A stretch of DNA of 46,241 bases from Ideonella sp. (GCA_025458335.1 JALOSQ010000006.1:1-46241), one strand, 5' to 3'; shown: positions 23,791 to 33,921, counted from the stretch's first letter. A program made the numbers and translations. The notes: generated by a model from the sequence alone, not told the origin.

Positions 23791-25197
23791 ATGCCGTCCC
23801 GTGCTGCCGCTGCCCCACGCTCCCGTGGTCCCAGGACCGGTGCCGTCGACGCGGCCGCACTGCGCGCCGCCGGCGCCCGCAAGGTGAAGGTGGCGGTGAG
23901 TGACATCGACGGCATCCTGCGCGGCAAGTACCTGCACCTCGACAAGTTCGAGTCGGCGCTGGCCGGCGGCTTCGGGTTCTGCGACGTGGTTTTCGGTTGG
24001 GATGCCCACGACAGCTGCTACGACAACACCCAGGTCACTGGTTGGCAGCACGGATTTCCCGATGCGATGGTGCGACTCGACCTGCACACCCGCCGCGCGG
24101 TGCCCTGGGACGACGGGGTGCCGTTCTTCCTGGGCGAGTTCGTCCAGGGTGACGGCTCGCCCTACCCGGTGTGTCCGCGTCAGGTGCTGCAGGGTGTGCT
24201 GCGCCGGGCCGCCAAGCTCGGCGTGCAGCCGATGTGTGGCCTGGAGTTCGAGTGGTTCAACTTCGCCGAGACGCCGCAGAGCTGGGCGGCCAAGCGCGGG
24301 GTCGGGCCCGAGCCGATCACGCCGGGCATGTTCGGCTACTCGCTGCTGCGCATGGCGGACCAGCAGGGCTTCTTCAATGCGCTGATGGACGACATGGCGG
24401 CCTTCGGCGTGCCACTCGAGGGCCTGCACACGGAGACCGGCCCTGGCGTGTACGAGGCGGCGATCACCTTCAGCGACGCACTCGAGGCGGCGGATCGGGG
24501 CATCCTGTTCAAGACGGGCGCCAAGGAGATCGGCAAGCGCTTCGGCGTGATGCCCAGCTTCATGGCCAAGTGGAGCGCCCAGTACCCCGGGTGTTCGGGT
24601 CACATCCATCAGAGCCTGTCGGACGGCAAGTCCAACCTGTTCTACGAGCCCAAGGGCAAGGGAGACCCGCGGCGCTCGATGAGCCGCGTCTTCGAGAGTT
24701 ACCTGGCCGGCCAACTCGAGTGCCTGCTCGAGTTCGCGCCCATGTTCTGGCCCACGGTGAACAGCTACAAGCGGCTGGTGGACGGCTTCTGGGCACCCGT
24801 CAAGCCAACCTGGGGGCTGGACAACCGCACCGCCAGCTTCCGCGTGATCGCCGGCAGCCCCAAGAGCACGCGCCTGGAAACGCGCTGCCCGGGCGCCGAC
24901 ATGAACCCCTACCTGGCCGTGGCCGCCGTGATCGCGGCCGGACTGCATGGCGTCGAGAAGGGGCTCAAACTCACCGCACCGCCCATCACCGGCACCAACC
25001 AGGGCGCCGAGCACATCCCGCGGGCGCCGCGCACGCTGATCGAGACCACCCGGGCATTCCGCCAATCGGATCGTGCGCGCGACTGGTTCGGCGACACTTT
25101 CGTGGACCACTTCGCGGCCACCCGCGAGTGGGAGTGGCGCCAGTGGCTCGACGCGGTCACCGACTGGGAGCTCAAGCGCTACTTCGAGATCATCTGA
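23791..25197 (+). CDS. Glutamine synthetase-like (gamma-glutamyl-amine ligase type)
   Basis: VSDIDGILRGKYL; HTETGPGVYEAAI; GCSGHIHQSLSDG; NSYKRLVDGFWAPVKPTWGLDNRTASFRV; RCPGADMNPYLAVAA. Alternate in-frame ATG at 23764. Confidence 0.87.
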   Translation: MPSRAAAAPRSRGPRTGAVDAAALRAAGARKVKVAVSDIDGILRGKYLHLDKFESALAGGFGFCDVVFGWDAHDSCYDNTQVTGWQHGFPDAMVRLDLHTRRAVPWDDGVPFFLGEFVQGDGSPYPVCPRQVLQGVLRRAAKLGVQPMCGLEFEWFNFAETPQSWAAKRGVGPEPITPGMFGYSLLRMADQQGFFNALMDDMAAFGVPLEGLHTETGPGVYEAAITFSDALEAADRGILFKTGAKEIGKRFGVMPSFMAKWSAQYPGCSGHIHQSLSDGKSNLFYEPKGKGDPRRSMSRVFESYLAGQLECLLEFAPMFWPTVNSYKRLVDGFWAPVKPTWGLDNRTASFRVIAGSPKSTRLETRCPGADMNPYLAVAAVIAAGLHGVEKGLKLTAPPITGTNQGAEHIPRAPRTLIETTRAFRQSDRARDWFGDTFVDHFAATREWEWRQWLDAVTDWELKRYFEII

Positions 25198-25243
25198 GCC
25201 GTGCCAGGCGCGGCCGATACACCCCTTCGCACAGGAGACCGAC

Positions 25244-25933
25244 ATGGGAAGCACCGTGACCTTCAAGCGCCCTGACGGCCAGTCCGTCTCGGGCTACCTG
25301 GCCGAGCCCGAAGGCGGGCAGGGACCCGGCGTGGTGGTGATCCAGGAATGGTGGGGCCTGAACGACCAGATCCGGGGCGTCGCGGACCGACTCGCCGAGG
25401 CCGGCTACGTCGCACTGGTGCCCGACCTGTACCGAGGGAAGTCGACGGTCGAGGCCGAGGAGGCTCACCACCTCATGACCGGCCTGAACTTCGGTGAGGC
25501 CGCGTCGCAGGACATCCGTGGGGCCGTCCAGCACCTGAAGGCCCGGTGCCCGAAGGTCGGGGTGACGGGCTTCTGCATGGGCGGCGCGCTGACCGTGCTG
25601 TCGGTGACGATGGTGCCCGAGGCCGACGCCGGGTGCATCTGGTACGGCTTCCCACCGCTCGAGTTCGTCGACGCCAGCAAGATCAAGGCGCCACTGATCG
25701 CCCATTGGGCGACGCAGGACGTGCCGTTCCCCATCGCCAACGTCGCCGCGCTCGAGGAGAAGTTCAAGGCGGCCGGCGTGGCGTACCACGGGTATCGGTA
25801 CCTCGCGCATCACGGGTTCGCCAACGAAACCGCGCAGGGACCGGGCCGCATCGAGATGACCCAGTACGACGAGGCGTGGGCCCAGATCGCCTGGGACCGC
25901 ACGCTTCGCTTCTTCGGGCGGACCCTCGGCTGA
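25244..25933 (+). CDS. Dienelactone hydrolase family protein
   Basis: VVVIQEWWGLNDQIRGVADRLAEAGYVALVPDLYRGK; GVTGFCMGGAL nucleophile elbow; C-terminal HHGF. Confidence 0.9.
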   Translation: MGSTVTFKRPDGQSVSGYLAEPEGGQGPGVVVIQEWWGLNDQIRGVADRLAEAGYVALVPDLYRGKSTVEAEEAHHLMTGLNFGEAASQDIRGAVQHLKARCPKVGVTGFCMGGALTVLSVTMVPEADAGCIWYGFPPLEFVDASKIKAPLIAHWATQDVPFPIANVAALEEKFKAAGVAYHGYRYLAHHGFANETAQGPGRIEMTQYDEAWAQIAWDRTLRFFGRTLG

Positions 25934-25935
25934 GC

Positions 25936-27081
25936 ATGACCATCACCACCTTCAGCTTCCCCACGACGATCCACTTCGGCGCCGGCGCCCGGCGACTGGT
26001 GGCCGACCACCTGCGCGGCCAGGGGCTGGTGCGGCCGCTCATCGTGACCGACCGCGCCCTCGCAGCCCTGCCGGTCACCGCCGAGTTCCGCTCGCACCTG
26101 GGCGGGCTCGAGGTGGCGGTGTACGACGGGGTGCACGGCAACCCGACGGCCTCGCAGGTCATGCGTGGGGCCGAGGCATTCCGCGCGCACCGCGCCGACT
26201 GCGTGATCGGCTTCGGCGGGGGCGCCGCGCTGGACGTGGCCAAGGTGGTGGCCCTGATGGCCGTGCACGAAGGCGACGTCATCGAATATGCCTGGGACCA
26301 CCCGCAGGCGCGTCCCATCGTGCACGCGCTGCCGCACTTCGTGGCGCTGCCCACGACCGCCGGCACCGGATCGGAGGTGGGCCGCTCCTCGGTGGTCGCC
26401 GAGGATGCGTCCCCTGGCGGTGGTCACGTGAAGCGCGCCGTGTTCAGCCCACATCTGCTGGCCAAGGCGGTGTTCGCCGACCCCGAGCTCACGCTGGCGC
26501 TGCCTCCCGCGGTGACCGCGGCCACCGGCATGGACGCCCTGACGCACAACATCGAGAGCTACCTGTCGCCCGCCTGGCACCCGATGTGCGACGGCATCGC
26601 CCTCGAGGGGTTGCGGCTGGGTGCCCGGGCACTCGAGACCGCCGTGCGTGAACCGGGGAACCTGCAGGCACGGTCCGACATGCTGATGAGTTCGCTGATG
26701 GGCGCGGTCGCCTTTCAGAAGGACCTCGGGTCGGTGCACGCCTGCGCCCACGCGCTGGGGGCCGTCTGCGACCTGCACCACGGGCTCGCCAACGCGCTGA
26801 TGATCGACACCGTGCTGGCGTGGAACCGCGACGCCGTGCCGGGCAAGTTCGACGAACTTGCCCACGCGGCCGGGTTGGCCGGCGGCGGGGCCGCGTTCGT
26901 GCCCTGGCTGCGTGGGCTCAAGCAGCGCATCGGCATCACCGGTGGCCTGGCCGACCGCGGTGTCCGCCGCGAGCACCTGCCACGCCTGGTGGAGATCGCG
27001 TCGGTGGACTTCGCCGGGCGCACCAACCCACGTCCTGCATCGCCCCAGGACTACGAGCGGCTGCTGATCGCCGCCATGTGA
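25936..27081 (+). CDS. Iron-containing alcohol dehydrogenase
   Basis: IGFGGGAALDVAKVVAL; PTTAGTGSEVGRSSVV; GMDALTHNIESYLS; HACAHALGAVCDLHHGLANALM metal ligands. Confidence 0.92.
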   Translation: MTITTFSFPTTIHFGAGARRLVADHLRGQGLVRPLIVTDRALAALPVTAEFRSHLGGLEVAVYDGVHGNPTASQVMRGAEAFRAHRADCVIGFGGGAALDVAKVVALMAVHEGDVIEYAWDHPQARPIVHALPHFVALPTTAGTGSEVGRSSVVAEDASPGGGHVKRAVFSPHLLAKAVFADPELTLALPPAVTAATGMDALTHNIESYLSPAWHPMCDGIALEGLRLGARALETAVREPGNLQARSDMLMSSLMGAVAFQKDLGSVHACAHALGAVCDLHHGLANALMIDTVLAWNRDAVPGKFDELAHAAGLAGGGAAFVPWLRGLKQRIGITGGLADRGVRREHLPRLVEIASVDFAGRTNPRPASPQDYERLLIAAM

Positions 27082-27165
27082 TCCCACCGCCGCGCGCCCA
27101 GCGGGGTCGGCTGGGCGACCACGGCGCCGCATGCGTCCTCCCACCTTCATCCCTCACCCGATGCC

Positions 27166-28560
27166 ATGAACGCCGGACCGATGCTCGACATCGTCAACCC
27201 CGCGACCGAGCAGCGAATCGCCTCGGTCACCGCCGACGCGGCCGAACAGGTCGCCTCCAAGGCTGCGGCCGCCCGCGCGGCCCAGCCCGCCTGGGCGGTT
27301 CGGCCGCTGGCCGAACGCGCCGGCTGCCTGCGGCGTTTCCGCGCGGCCGTGGAGGCCGAGTTGCCCACCCTCGCGGCCACCCTGACCAGCGAGATGGGCA
27401 AGCCGATCCGGCAGGCGCGCAACGAGCTCACGGCCTTCCTCGGGCGCATCGACTTCTTCCTGGACCAGGTCGAGCACGCCATCGCGCCTGAAGTCGTCCT
27501 GGCACCGCCTGGCCGTCCCGGCGACACCACCGAGGGCATCACGCACGACCCGCTCGGCGTGGTGGCGAATATCTCGGCCTGGAACTACCCGTACTTCGTC
27601 GGCGGCAATGTCTTCGTGCCGGCGCTGCTCACGGGCAATGCCGTGCTCTACAAGCCGTCGGAGCACGCGACCCTGAGCGGACTGCACATGACACGGCTGC
27701 TGCACGCGGCCGGCGTTCCCCAGGACGTGTTCATCCCCGTGATCGGGGCCGGCGGCATCGGCGCGGCCTTGCTGGCACAGGCGGTCGACGGCGTGTTCTT
27801 CACCGGCTCGAACGCCACTGGAGCTCGCATCGCCCAGGCGGTGGGTCCCCGGATGATCCGCATGCAGCTCGAGCTCGGCGGCAAGGACCCCACCTACGTG
27901 TGCGACGACGCTCTGGTGCGGGCCGCAGCCGAGTCGCTGGCCGACGGCGCGATGTACAACGCCGGCCAGAGCTGCTGCTCGGTCGAGCGCATCTATGTGC
28001 ACGAGCGCATCCACGACGCCTTCGTCGAGGCCTTCGTCGAGACGGTACGCGGCTTTCGCCTGGGCGACCCGATGGACGAGGACACCTACCTCGGGCCGAT
28101 CGCCCGGGCGCCGCAGTTGGCCGTGCTGGAAGCCCAGGTCGCCGATGCGGTGGGCAAGGGCGCTCGACTTCTCACCGGGGGTCGACGATTGCCGGGACCG
28201 GGCTGGTGGTTCGAGCCCACCGTGCTCGTTGGCGTCGACCACCGCATGGACGTGATGCGCGAGGAATCCTTCGGCCCGGTGATCGGCATCCAGCAGGTGC
28301 GCGACGACGACGAGGCGCTGGCCCTCATGAACGACACCCGCTACGGGCTGACGGCCGGCGTCTACACGCAGGACGAGGCCCGCGCCGCCCGGCTGCTGCC
28401 GCGCCTGAACGCAGGCAGTGTCTACTGGAACTGCTGCGACCGCGTCAGTCCGCGCCTGCCCTGGTCGGGCGTGGGCGCCTCGGGTATCGGCCTGACGTTG
28501 TCGACCTACGGCATCCAGGCCTTCACGCGACCGCGCGCCTGGCACCTGCGGCACCCGTGA
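27166..28560 (+). CDS. Aldehyde dehydrogenase family protein
   Basis: ISAWNYPYFVGGNVFVPALLTGNAVLYKPSEHA; FFTGSNATG; LELGGKDPTYV; GQSCCSVERIYV. Confidence 0.92.
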   Translation: MNAGPMLDIVNPATEQRIASVTADAAEQVASKAAAARAAQPAWAVRPLAERAGCLRRFRAAVEAELPTLAATLTSEMGKPIRQARNELTAFLGRIDFFLDQVEHAIAPEVVLAPPGRPGDTTEGITHDPLGVVANISAWNYPYFVGGNVFVPALLTGNAVLYKPSEHATLSGLHMTRLLHAAGVPQDVFIPVIGAGGIGAALLAQAVDGVFFTGSNATGARIAQAVGPRMIRMQLELGGKDPTYVCDDALVRAAAESLADGAMYNAGQSCCSVERIYVHERIHDAFVEAFVETVRGFRLGDPMDEDTYLGPIARAPQLAVLEAQVADAVGKGARLLTGGRRLPGPGWWFEPTVLVGVDHRMDVMREESFGPVIGIQQVRDDDEALALMNDTRYGLTAGVYTQDEARAARLLPRLNAGSVYWNCCDRVSPRLPWSGVGASGIGLTLSTYGIQAFTRPRAWHLRHP

Positions 28561-29318
28561 GTCACGCGGCGTCGCCTGCCGACAGGCCGGTATCCGCCGC
28601 GCGGCTCGTGCTGTTCGACCTCGACCACACGTTGCTCGACGCCGACACCGACGTCCTGTGGTGCGCCTTCCTGATCGGCGAGGGCCTGCTCGATCGGTCG
28701 GTATTCGAGGCGCGCAACGCGGCGATGGAGCAGGGCTACCGGGCCGGGACGGTGACGGCCGCCGCATTCAGCGGCTTCTACCTGTCGACCCTTGCCGACC
28801 GCCTCGTCGAGGACACCGACGCGATGCGCCGGAGATTCGTCGCTCGCGAGGTGCTCCCGCGCATGAAGCCGGCGGCCCTGGACTGCCTGAATCGGCACCA
28901 GCGCCGGGGCGATCGGGTGATCCTGACGACTGCGACGAGCCGCGTCCTCACCGAACCCACCGCCGAGGCCCTGGGCATCGACGAGCTGATCGCAACCGAG
29001 GCGGAGCTCGCGAACACGCCCGCCGGCCCGCGTTACACCGGCCGGCCCGTCGGGACGCTCAACATGCGCGAAGGAAAGGTCGAGCGTCTGCGAGCGTGGC
29101 TCGGTTCCGCCGACGTCGACGCCGACGCCGAGGGCCGCGCCATACCTCGCGCGGACGTCGCGCCTTCCGCACTGGCAGCGGCGGTCTTCTACTCGGATTC
29201 CGCCAACGACTTGCCGCTGCTGCGCGCGGTCGGCCACGCGGTCGCCGTCGACCCTGACCGCCGACTGCGCCAGGAGGCGGCGTTGCGGGCGTGGCCGGTG
29301 TACTACTGGCGTCGCTGA
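28557..29318 (+). CDS. HAD-superfamily (subfamily IB-like) phosphatase
   Basis: LVLFDLDHTLLDADTD; ILTTATSR; FYSDSANDLPLL; GTG start overlapping the ALDH stop (GTGA). Confidence 0.82.
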   Translation: MSHAASPADRPVSAARLVLFDLDHTLLDADTDVLWCAFLIGEGLLDRSVFEARNAAMEQGYRAGTVTAAAFSGFYLSTLADRLVEDTDAMRRRFVAREVLPRMKPAALDCLNRHQRRGDRVILTTATSRVLTEPTAEALGIDELIATEAELANTPAGPRYTGRPVGTLNMREGKVERLRAWLGSADVDADAEGRAIPRADVAPSALAAAVFYSDSANDLPLLRAVGHAVAVDPDRRLRQEAALRAWPVYYWRR

Positions 29319-29384
29319 TCAGGTCGGAGCGGGTGGGTTCGGGTTGGTCCTGAGGCGCGAGGGTGTTCGCTGCCGTATTCTCTA

Positions 29385-29396
29385 CCGACCGGTCGG
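29385..29396. promoter_or_regulatory. Candidate PaaR (TetR-type) operator
   Basis: Perfect 12-bp palindrome CCGACCGGTCGG, 15 bp before paaI ATG and just after a TATTCT -10-like element. Confidence 0.6.
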
Positions 29397-29411
29397 CTTA
29401 AGCATTATCTG

Positions 29412-29870
29412 ATGACGTACACCTCGGAAGCCCAGAAGACCGCCGAGTTCGTCGGCGAGGCGATGTTTGCCAACGACCGCGCCTCCCAGGGGCTCGGCAT
29501 GAGGGTGGTCGCAATGGGCCCCGGCAGGGCGACGCTGACCATGACCGTTCGGGCCGACATGCTGAATGGCTTCGAGATCTGCCACGGCGGCTTCGTGACC
29601 ACGCTGGCCGACAGCGCGTTTGCGTTTGCCTGCAACTCGTACAACGAGATGACGGTGGCCTCCGGGCTGTCCGTCGACCTGCTGGCACCGTCACGCGAGG
29701 GCGACCAGCTGACCGCCGAGGCAGTCGAGGTCTCGCAGCAAGGTCGCACCGGGGTCTACGACATCACCGTGACGAACCAGCGCGGCGAACGGATCGCGGT
29801 GGTGCGTGGCCGGTCCTACCGCCTCAAGGGCCGCCCCGCAGTGCCCGGCAGCGCGGCGCCTGGGCGCTGA
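29412..29870 (+). CDS. paaI: Hydroxyphenylacetyl-CoA thioesterase
   Basis: Hotdog fold: LNGFEICHGGFVTTLADSAFAFACNSYNEMTVASGLSVDLLAPSREGD; start of paa cluster. Confidence 0.92.
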   Translation: MTYTSEAQKTAEFVGEAMFANDRASQGLGMRVVAMGPGRATLTMTVRADMLNGFEICHGGFVTTLADSAFAFACNSYNEMTVASGLSVDLLAPSREGDQLTAEAVEVSQQGRTGVYDITVTNQRGERIAVVRGRSYRLKGRPAVPGSAAPGR

Positions 29871-29891
29871 ACCGGATTCCAGGAGATCCCC

Positions 29892-31199
29892 GTGCCCGTC
29901 AAGCAGCCCGCCCCCGGCGACCTCGAGCACATCGAACGCGCGAGCCGCGACGAACTCCAGGCACTGCAACTCGAGCGGCTCAAGTGGAGCCTGGAGCACG
30001 CCTATCGGAACGTGGCGGCCTACCGCGAGGCCTTCGATGCCAAGGGCGTCCATCCGAGCGATTTGAAGCAGCTGTCGGACCTGGCCCGGTTCCCCTTCAC
30101 GAGCAAGCAGACGCTGCGCGACCACTACCCCTTCGGCCTGTTCGCGGTGCCGCGCGAGCAGGTCGTGCGGGTCCACGCGTCCTCGGGCACCACGGGAAAG
30201 CCCACGGTCGTCGGCTACACCCGGCGCGACATCGACACCTGGGCCGACCTGGTGGCGCGGTCGATCCGCGCTGCGGGCGGTCGCGCCGGCGACATCGTCC
30301 ACGTGGCCTACGGCTACGGCCTGTTCACCGGCGGCCTCGGCGCGCACTACGGCGCGGAGCGACTGGGCTGCACCGTGATCCCGATGTCGGGCGGCCAGAC
30401 CGAGAAACAGGTGCAGCTGATCACCGACTTCCGGCCCGACATCATCATGGTCACCCCGAGCTACATGCAGGTGATCGTCGAGGAGATGCGACGGCAGGGC
30501 CTCGACCCGCGCGAGTCGTCGCTGAAGGTCGGCATCTTCGGCGCCGAGCCCTGGACGGAGGCCATGCGCCGCGACATCGAGCAGTCGGCCGGCCTCGACG
30601 CGGTCGACATCTACGGCCTGTCCGAAGTGATGGGTCCCGGTGTCGCGAACGAGTGCATCGAGACCAAGGACGGCCCGGTGATCTGGGAGGACCACTTCTA
30701 TCCCGAGATCATCGACCCCGAGACCGGCGAGGTGCTGCCCGACGGCAGCGAAGGCGAACTCGTCTTCACCACGCTCACCAAGGAGGCGCTGCCGGTCATT
30801 CGTTACCGCACGCGCGACCTCACGCGGCTGCTGCCGCCGACGGCACGCAGCATGCGCCGCATGGGCAAGATCGTCGGCCGCAGCGACGACATGCTGATCA
30901 TCCGCGGCGTCAACCTGTTCCCGACCCAGGTCGAGGAACTGATCCTGCAGCATGGCCAGCTGTCCGGGCAGTACCAGCTGGTGGTCACGCGCGACCAGTT
31001 GCTCGACGAGGTCGAGGTCCGGTGCGAGGTGACGCCCGAGCACCTGAACGTGAACCGCGAGGCGATCGGTCGCGAGCTGCAGCACCGCATCAAGACGCTC
31101 ATCGGCGTGAGCACGCAGGTCACGGTCGGCCTGCCCGACTCGATCGAGCGCACGCTGGTGGGCAAGGCTCGCCGGGTCGTCGACAAGCGCCCCCGCTGA
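29892..31199 (+). CDS. paaK: Phenylacetate--CoA ligase
   Basis: VHASSGTTGKPTVVGYT; YGLSEVMGPGVANEC; GRSDDMLIIRGVNLFPTQVEE. Confidence 0.95.
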   Translation: MPVKQPAPGDLEHIERASRDELQALQLERLKWSLEHAYRNVAAYREAFDAKGVHPSDLKQLSDLARFPFTSKQTLRDHYPFGLFAVPREQVVRVHASSGTTGKPTVVGYTRRDIDTWADLVARSIRAAGGRAGDIVHVAYGYGLFTGGLGAHYGAERLGCTVIPMSGGQTEKQVQLITDFRPDIIMVTPSYMQVIVEEMRRQGLDPRESSLKVGIFGAEPWTEAMRRDIEQSAGLDAVDIYGLSEVMGPGVANECIETKDGPVIWEDHFYPEIIDPETGEVLPDGSEGELVFTTLTKEALPVIRYRTRDLTRLLPPTARSMRRMGKIVGRSDDMLIIRGVNLFPTQVEELILQHGQLSGQYQLVVTRDQLLDEVEVRCEVTPEHLNVNREAIGRELQHRIKTLIGVSTQVTVGLPDSIERTLVGKARRVVDKRPR

Positions 31200-31220
31200 A
31201 CCCGCACCGAAGGAGTCCCC

Positions 31221-32222
31221 ATGTACACGCAGTCAATGGACGTCGGCCCCAAGGAAGAGCGCAAGGCGGTGCGCAGCGTCGAGGAGGCCGAGCTCGAGGC
31301 CCGCTTCGAGGCGCGCATCGACGACGGCGGGTTCATCGAGGCCAAGGACTGGATGCCCGACCACTACCGCAAGACGCTGGTGCGCCAGATCAGCCAGCAT
31401 GCGCACAGCGAGATCGTCGGCATGCTGCCCGAGGGCAACTGGGTCACGCGCGCGCCCACGCTCAAGCGCAAGGCGATCCTGCTGGCCAAGATCCAGGACG
31501 AAGGCGGTCATGGCCTGTACCTGTACGCCGCGGCGGAGACCCTTGGCACGAGCCGCGACCAGCTGCTCGACGCCCTGCACACCGGCCGCGCCAAGTACAG
31601 CTCGATCTTCAACTACCCGACGTTGAACTGGGCCGACGTGGGCGTGATCGGTTGGCTGGTCGATGGCGCGGCCATCATGAACCAGGTCCCGTTGTGCCGC
31701 TGCTCGTACGCGCCGTACGCGCGGGCGATGATCCGCATCTGCCGCGAGGAGAGCTTCCACCAACGCCAGGGCTACGACGCCCTGCTCGTGATGATGCGCG
31801 ACGGCACCGATGCGCAGCGCGCGATGGTTCAGGACGCCGTGAACCGCTGGTGGTGGCCGAGCCTGATGATGTTCGGCCCGCCCGACAGCGAGAGCACGCA
31901 CAGCGCGCAGAGCATGCGCTGGGGCATCAAGCGCATCAGCAACGACGACCTGCGCCAGAAGTTCATCGACGCCACCGCGCAGCAGGCGCAGGTGCTCGGC
32001 GTGAGCCTGCCGGACCCGCTCCTGAAGTGGAACGAGGACCGCCAGCACTGGGACTTCGGCCCGATCGACTGGGACGAGTTCTGGCGCGTGGTGGGCGGCG
32101 ACGGTCCCTGCAACCGCGAGCGTCTCGCCGAGCGGGTGCAGGCCTGGGAGGAGGGCGCGTGGGTGCGCGAGGCCGCACTCGCCCACGCCCGCAAGCGCGC
32201 AACCCGTCAGGAGGCCGCATGA
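31221..32222 (+). CDS. paaA: 1,2-phenylacetyl-CoA epoxidase subunit PaaA
   Basis: [72 protein letters not shown] diiron ligands. Confidence 0.96.
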   Translation: MYTQSMDVGPKEERKAVRSVEEAELEARFEARIDDGGFIEAKDWMPDHYRKTLVRQISQHAHSEIVGMLPEGNWVTRAPTLKRKAILLAKIQDEGGHGLYLYAAAETLGTSRDQLLDALHTGRAKYSSIFNYPTLNWADVGVIGWLVDGAAIMNQVPLCRCSYAPYARAMIRICREESFHQRQGYDALLVMMRDGTDAQRAMVQDAVNRWWWPSLMMFGPPDSESTHSAQSMRWGIKRISNDDLRQKFIDATAQQAQVLGVSLPDPLLKWNEDRQHWDFGPIDWDEFWRVVGGDGPCNRERLAERVQAWEEGAWVREAALAHARKRATRQEAA

Positions 32223-32515
32223 GCCAGCCGAACGCCACCGAGTGGCCGCTGTGGGAAGTCTTCGTCCGCAGCAAGGCGGGCCTCGACCACAAACACTGCG
32301 GCAGCCTGCACGCGCCCGACAGCGCGATGGCGATCCAGATGGCCCGCGATGTCTACACGCGGCGCCAGGAAGGCACCAGCATCTGGGTCGTCCGCTCCGA
32401 CCAGATCGTGGCCAGCGACCCGGGCGACAAGGCATCGTTGTTCGATCCGATGGAGGACAAGGTGTACCGCCACCCGACCTTCTACAAGCTGCCCGACTCG
32501 GTCGACCACATGTGA
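32219..32515 (+). CDS. paaB: 1,2-phenylacetyl-CoA epoxidase subunit PaaB
   Basis: [55 protein letters not shown] overlap with paaA. Confidence 0.95.
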   Translation: MSQPNATEWPLWEVFVRSKAGLDHKHCGSLHAPDSAMAIQMARDVYTRRQEGTSIWVVRSDQIVASDPGDKASLFDPMEDKVYRHPTFYKLPDSVDHM

Positions 32516-32524
32516 CCCAACGGA

Positions 32525-33346
32525 ATGTCGCCGATGCAAGCCTCCATCGAGCTCAACCCGGATCCCGCCGTCGCCGCGCGCGTGCGCTACCTGCTGCGGC
32601 TCGGTGACACCTGCCTGATCCTGGGCCAGCGCCTGTCGGAGTGGTGCGGCCGCGCGCCGGTGCTGGAGGAGGACATCGCCCTCACCAACATCGCGCTCGA
32701 CCTCATCGGGCAGGCGCGCGCGGTGCTCACGCACGCGGGCGCCGTCGACGGGCGTGGTCACGACGAGGACCGCCTCGCGTTCCTGCGCGACGAGCGCGAC
32801 TACGTCAACCCGACGCTGGTCGAACTGCCGAACTCGGGCCGCCCGGGCGACCGCCGCGGGCGCGACTTCGGCTTCACCGTGGTGCGCAACGCGATGGTGT
32901 CCACGCTGCTTCGGCTGCTGTGGGAGCGGCTCGAGTCGTCGACCGACGCGGAGCTGGCGGCCATCGCCGGCAAGGCGGTCAAGGAGGCCCGCTACCACGA
33001 GCAGCACAGCACGGACTGGCTGGTCCGCCTGGGTGACGGCACCGAAGAGTCGAAGGCCCGATGCCAGGCGGCGCTGGCCCAGCTGTGGCTGTACACGCCG
33101 GAGCTGTTCGAGCGGGATGCGATTGACGACGCGGCAGCCGGCATCGGGCTGGGTCCGCGCTGGGCCGACTTGCGCGACCCGTGGCTGGCCGCGATGCGTG
33201 CGGCACTGGACGAAGCCGGCCTCGCGATGCCTCCGGAGACACGGTTCCGCAGCACGGGCCGGCAAGGGGTGCACAGCGAGCACATGGGATACCTGCTCGC
33301 CGAGATGCAGCACCTGCAGCGCGCGTACCCTGGAGGCGTGTGGTGA
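32525..33346 (+). CDS. paaC: 1,2-phenylacetyl-CoA epoxidase subunit PaaC
   Basis: YLLRLGDTCLILGQRLSEWCGRAPVLEEDIALTNIALDLIGQARAVL; VKEARYHEQHSTDWLVRLGDGTEES. Confidence 0.95.
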   Translation: MSPMQASIELNPDPAVAARVRYLLRLGDTCLILGQRLSEWCGRAPVLEEDIALTNIALDLIGQARAVLTHAGAVDGRGHDEDRLAFLRDERDYVNPTLVELPNSGRPGDRRGRDFGFTVVRNAMVSTLLRLLWERLESSTDAELAAIAGKAVKEARYHEQHSTDWLVRLGDGTEESKARCQAALAQLWLYTPELFERDAIDDAAAGIGLGPRWADLRDPWLAAMRAALDEAGLAMPPETRFRSTGRQGVHSEHMGYLLAEMQHLQRAYPGGVW

Positions 33347-33921
33347 ACCTGGCCCGGCCCCCCGGTGAGTCGATGCCGGTCTCGACGGCCGTTCGATCGG
33401 GTGCCGTGCCGAATGCGGCTGGACCGCGCGTCACCGCCGCCTGGGCCGCGCTGCAGGACGTGCTCGACCCCGAGGTGCCCGCCCTGTCGGTGTGCGACCT
33501 CGGCATCGTGCGCGACGTGCGAGAGCTCGACGACGGACGCCTCGAGGTCGTGCTGACGCCGACCTATTCGGGCTGTCCGGCCACCGAGGTGATCGAGCGG
33601 GCCGTGCTCGACGCGCTCGAGGCCGCCGGGCTCGGCCCGGCCATCGCCGTGACTCGTCGTTCGCCAGCCTGGACGACCGACTGGATCAGCGAGGACGGCC
33701 GCCGGAAGTTGCGCGAGTACGGCATCGCCCCGCCGGGGCCCGCCGAGCCCGCGACCGCCGTGCCGGTGCGGCTGGTACGGCGCGACACGGCGCCCGTCGC
33801 GTGCCCCCGCTGCGGCAGCGCGAACACCGAGCGCCTGTCGGCCTTCGGGTCGACCGCCTGCAAGGCCCTCTACCGGTGCCTGGCCTGCCGGGAGCCGTTC
33901 GAACACTTCAAGCCGATCTGA
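33343..33921 (+). CDS. paaD: 1,2-phenylacetyl-CoA epoxidase subunit PaaD
   Basis: LQDVLDPEVPALSVCDLGIVRDV; YSGCPATEVIE; C-terminal CPRCGSANTERLSAFGSTACKALYRCLACREPFEHFK. GTG 33343 (overlaps paaC stop) or ATG 33373. Confidence 0.92.
   Translation: MNLARPPGESMPVSTAVRSGAVPNAAGPRVTAAWAALQDVLDPEVPALSVCDLGIVRDVRELDDGRLEVVLTPTYSGCPATEVIERAVLDALEAAGLGPAIAVTRRSPAWTTDWISEDGRRKLREYGIAPPGPAEPATAVPVRLVRRDTAPVACPRCGSANTERLSAFGSTACKALYRCLACREPFEHFKPI

Noticed and set aside
22556-25266. Long antisense ORFs opposite phnW and the GS-like gene (22556-23860, 23755-25266)
   Set aside because: Shadow frames; no recognisable protein motifs and the sense genes are unambiguous.
28557-29318. HAD gene as phosphonoacetaldehyde hydrolase (phnX)
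   Set aside because: The motif FDLDHTLLDADTDVLW and SDSANDLPLL fit a HAD-IB/SerB-like phosphatase rather than PhnX; it is separated from phnW by four genes, and PhnAY already provides the downstream route.
29330-29349. Possible G-quadruplex GGGTGGGTTCGGGTTGG upstream of paaI
   Set aside because: Fourth G-run is only two bases and such runs are common in this GC-rich sequence; no supporting context.
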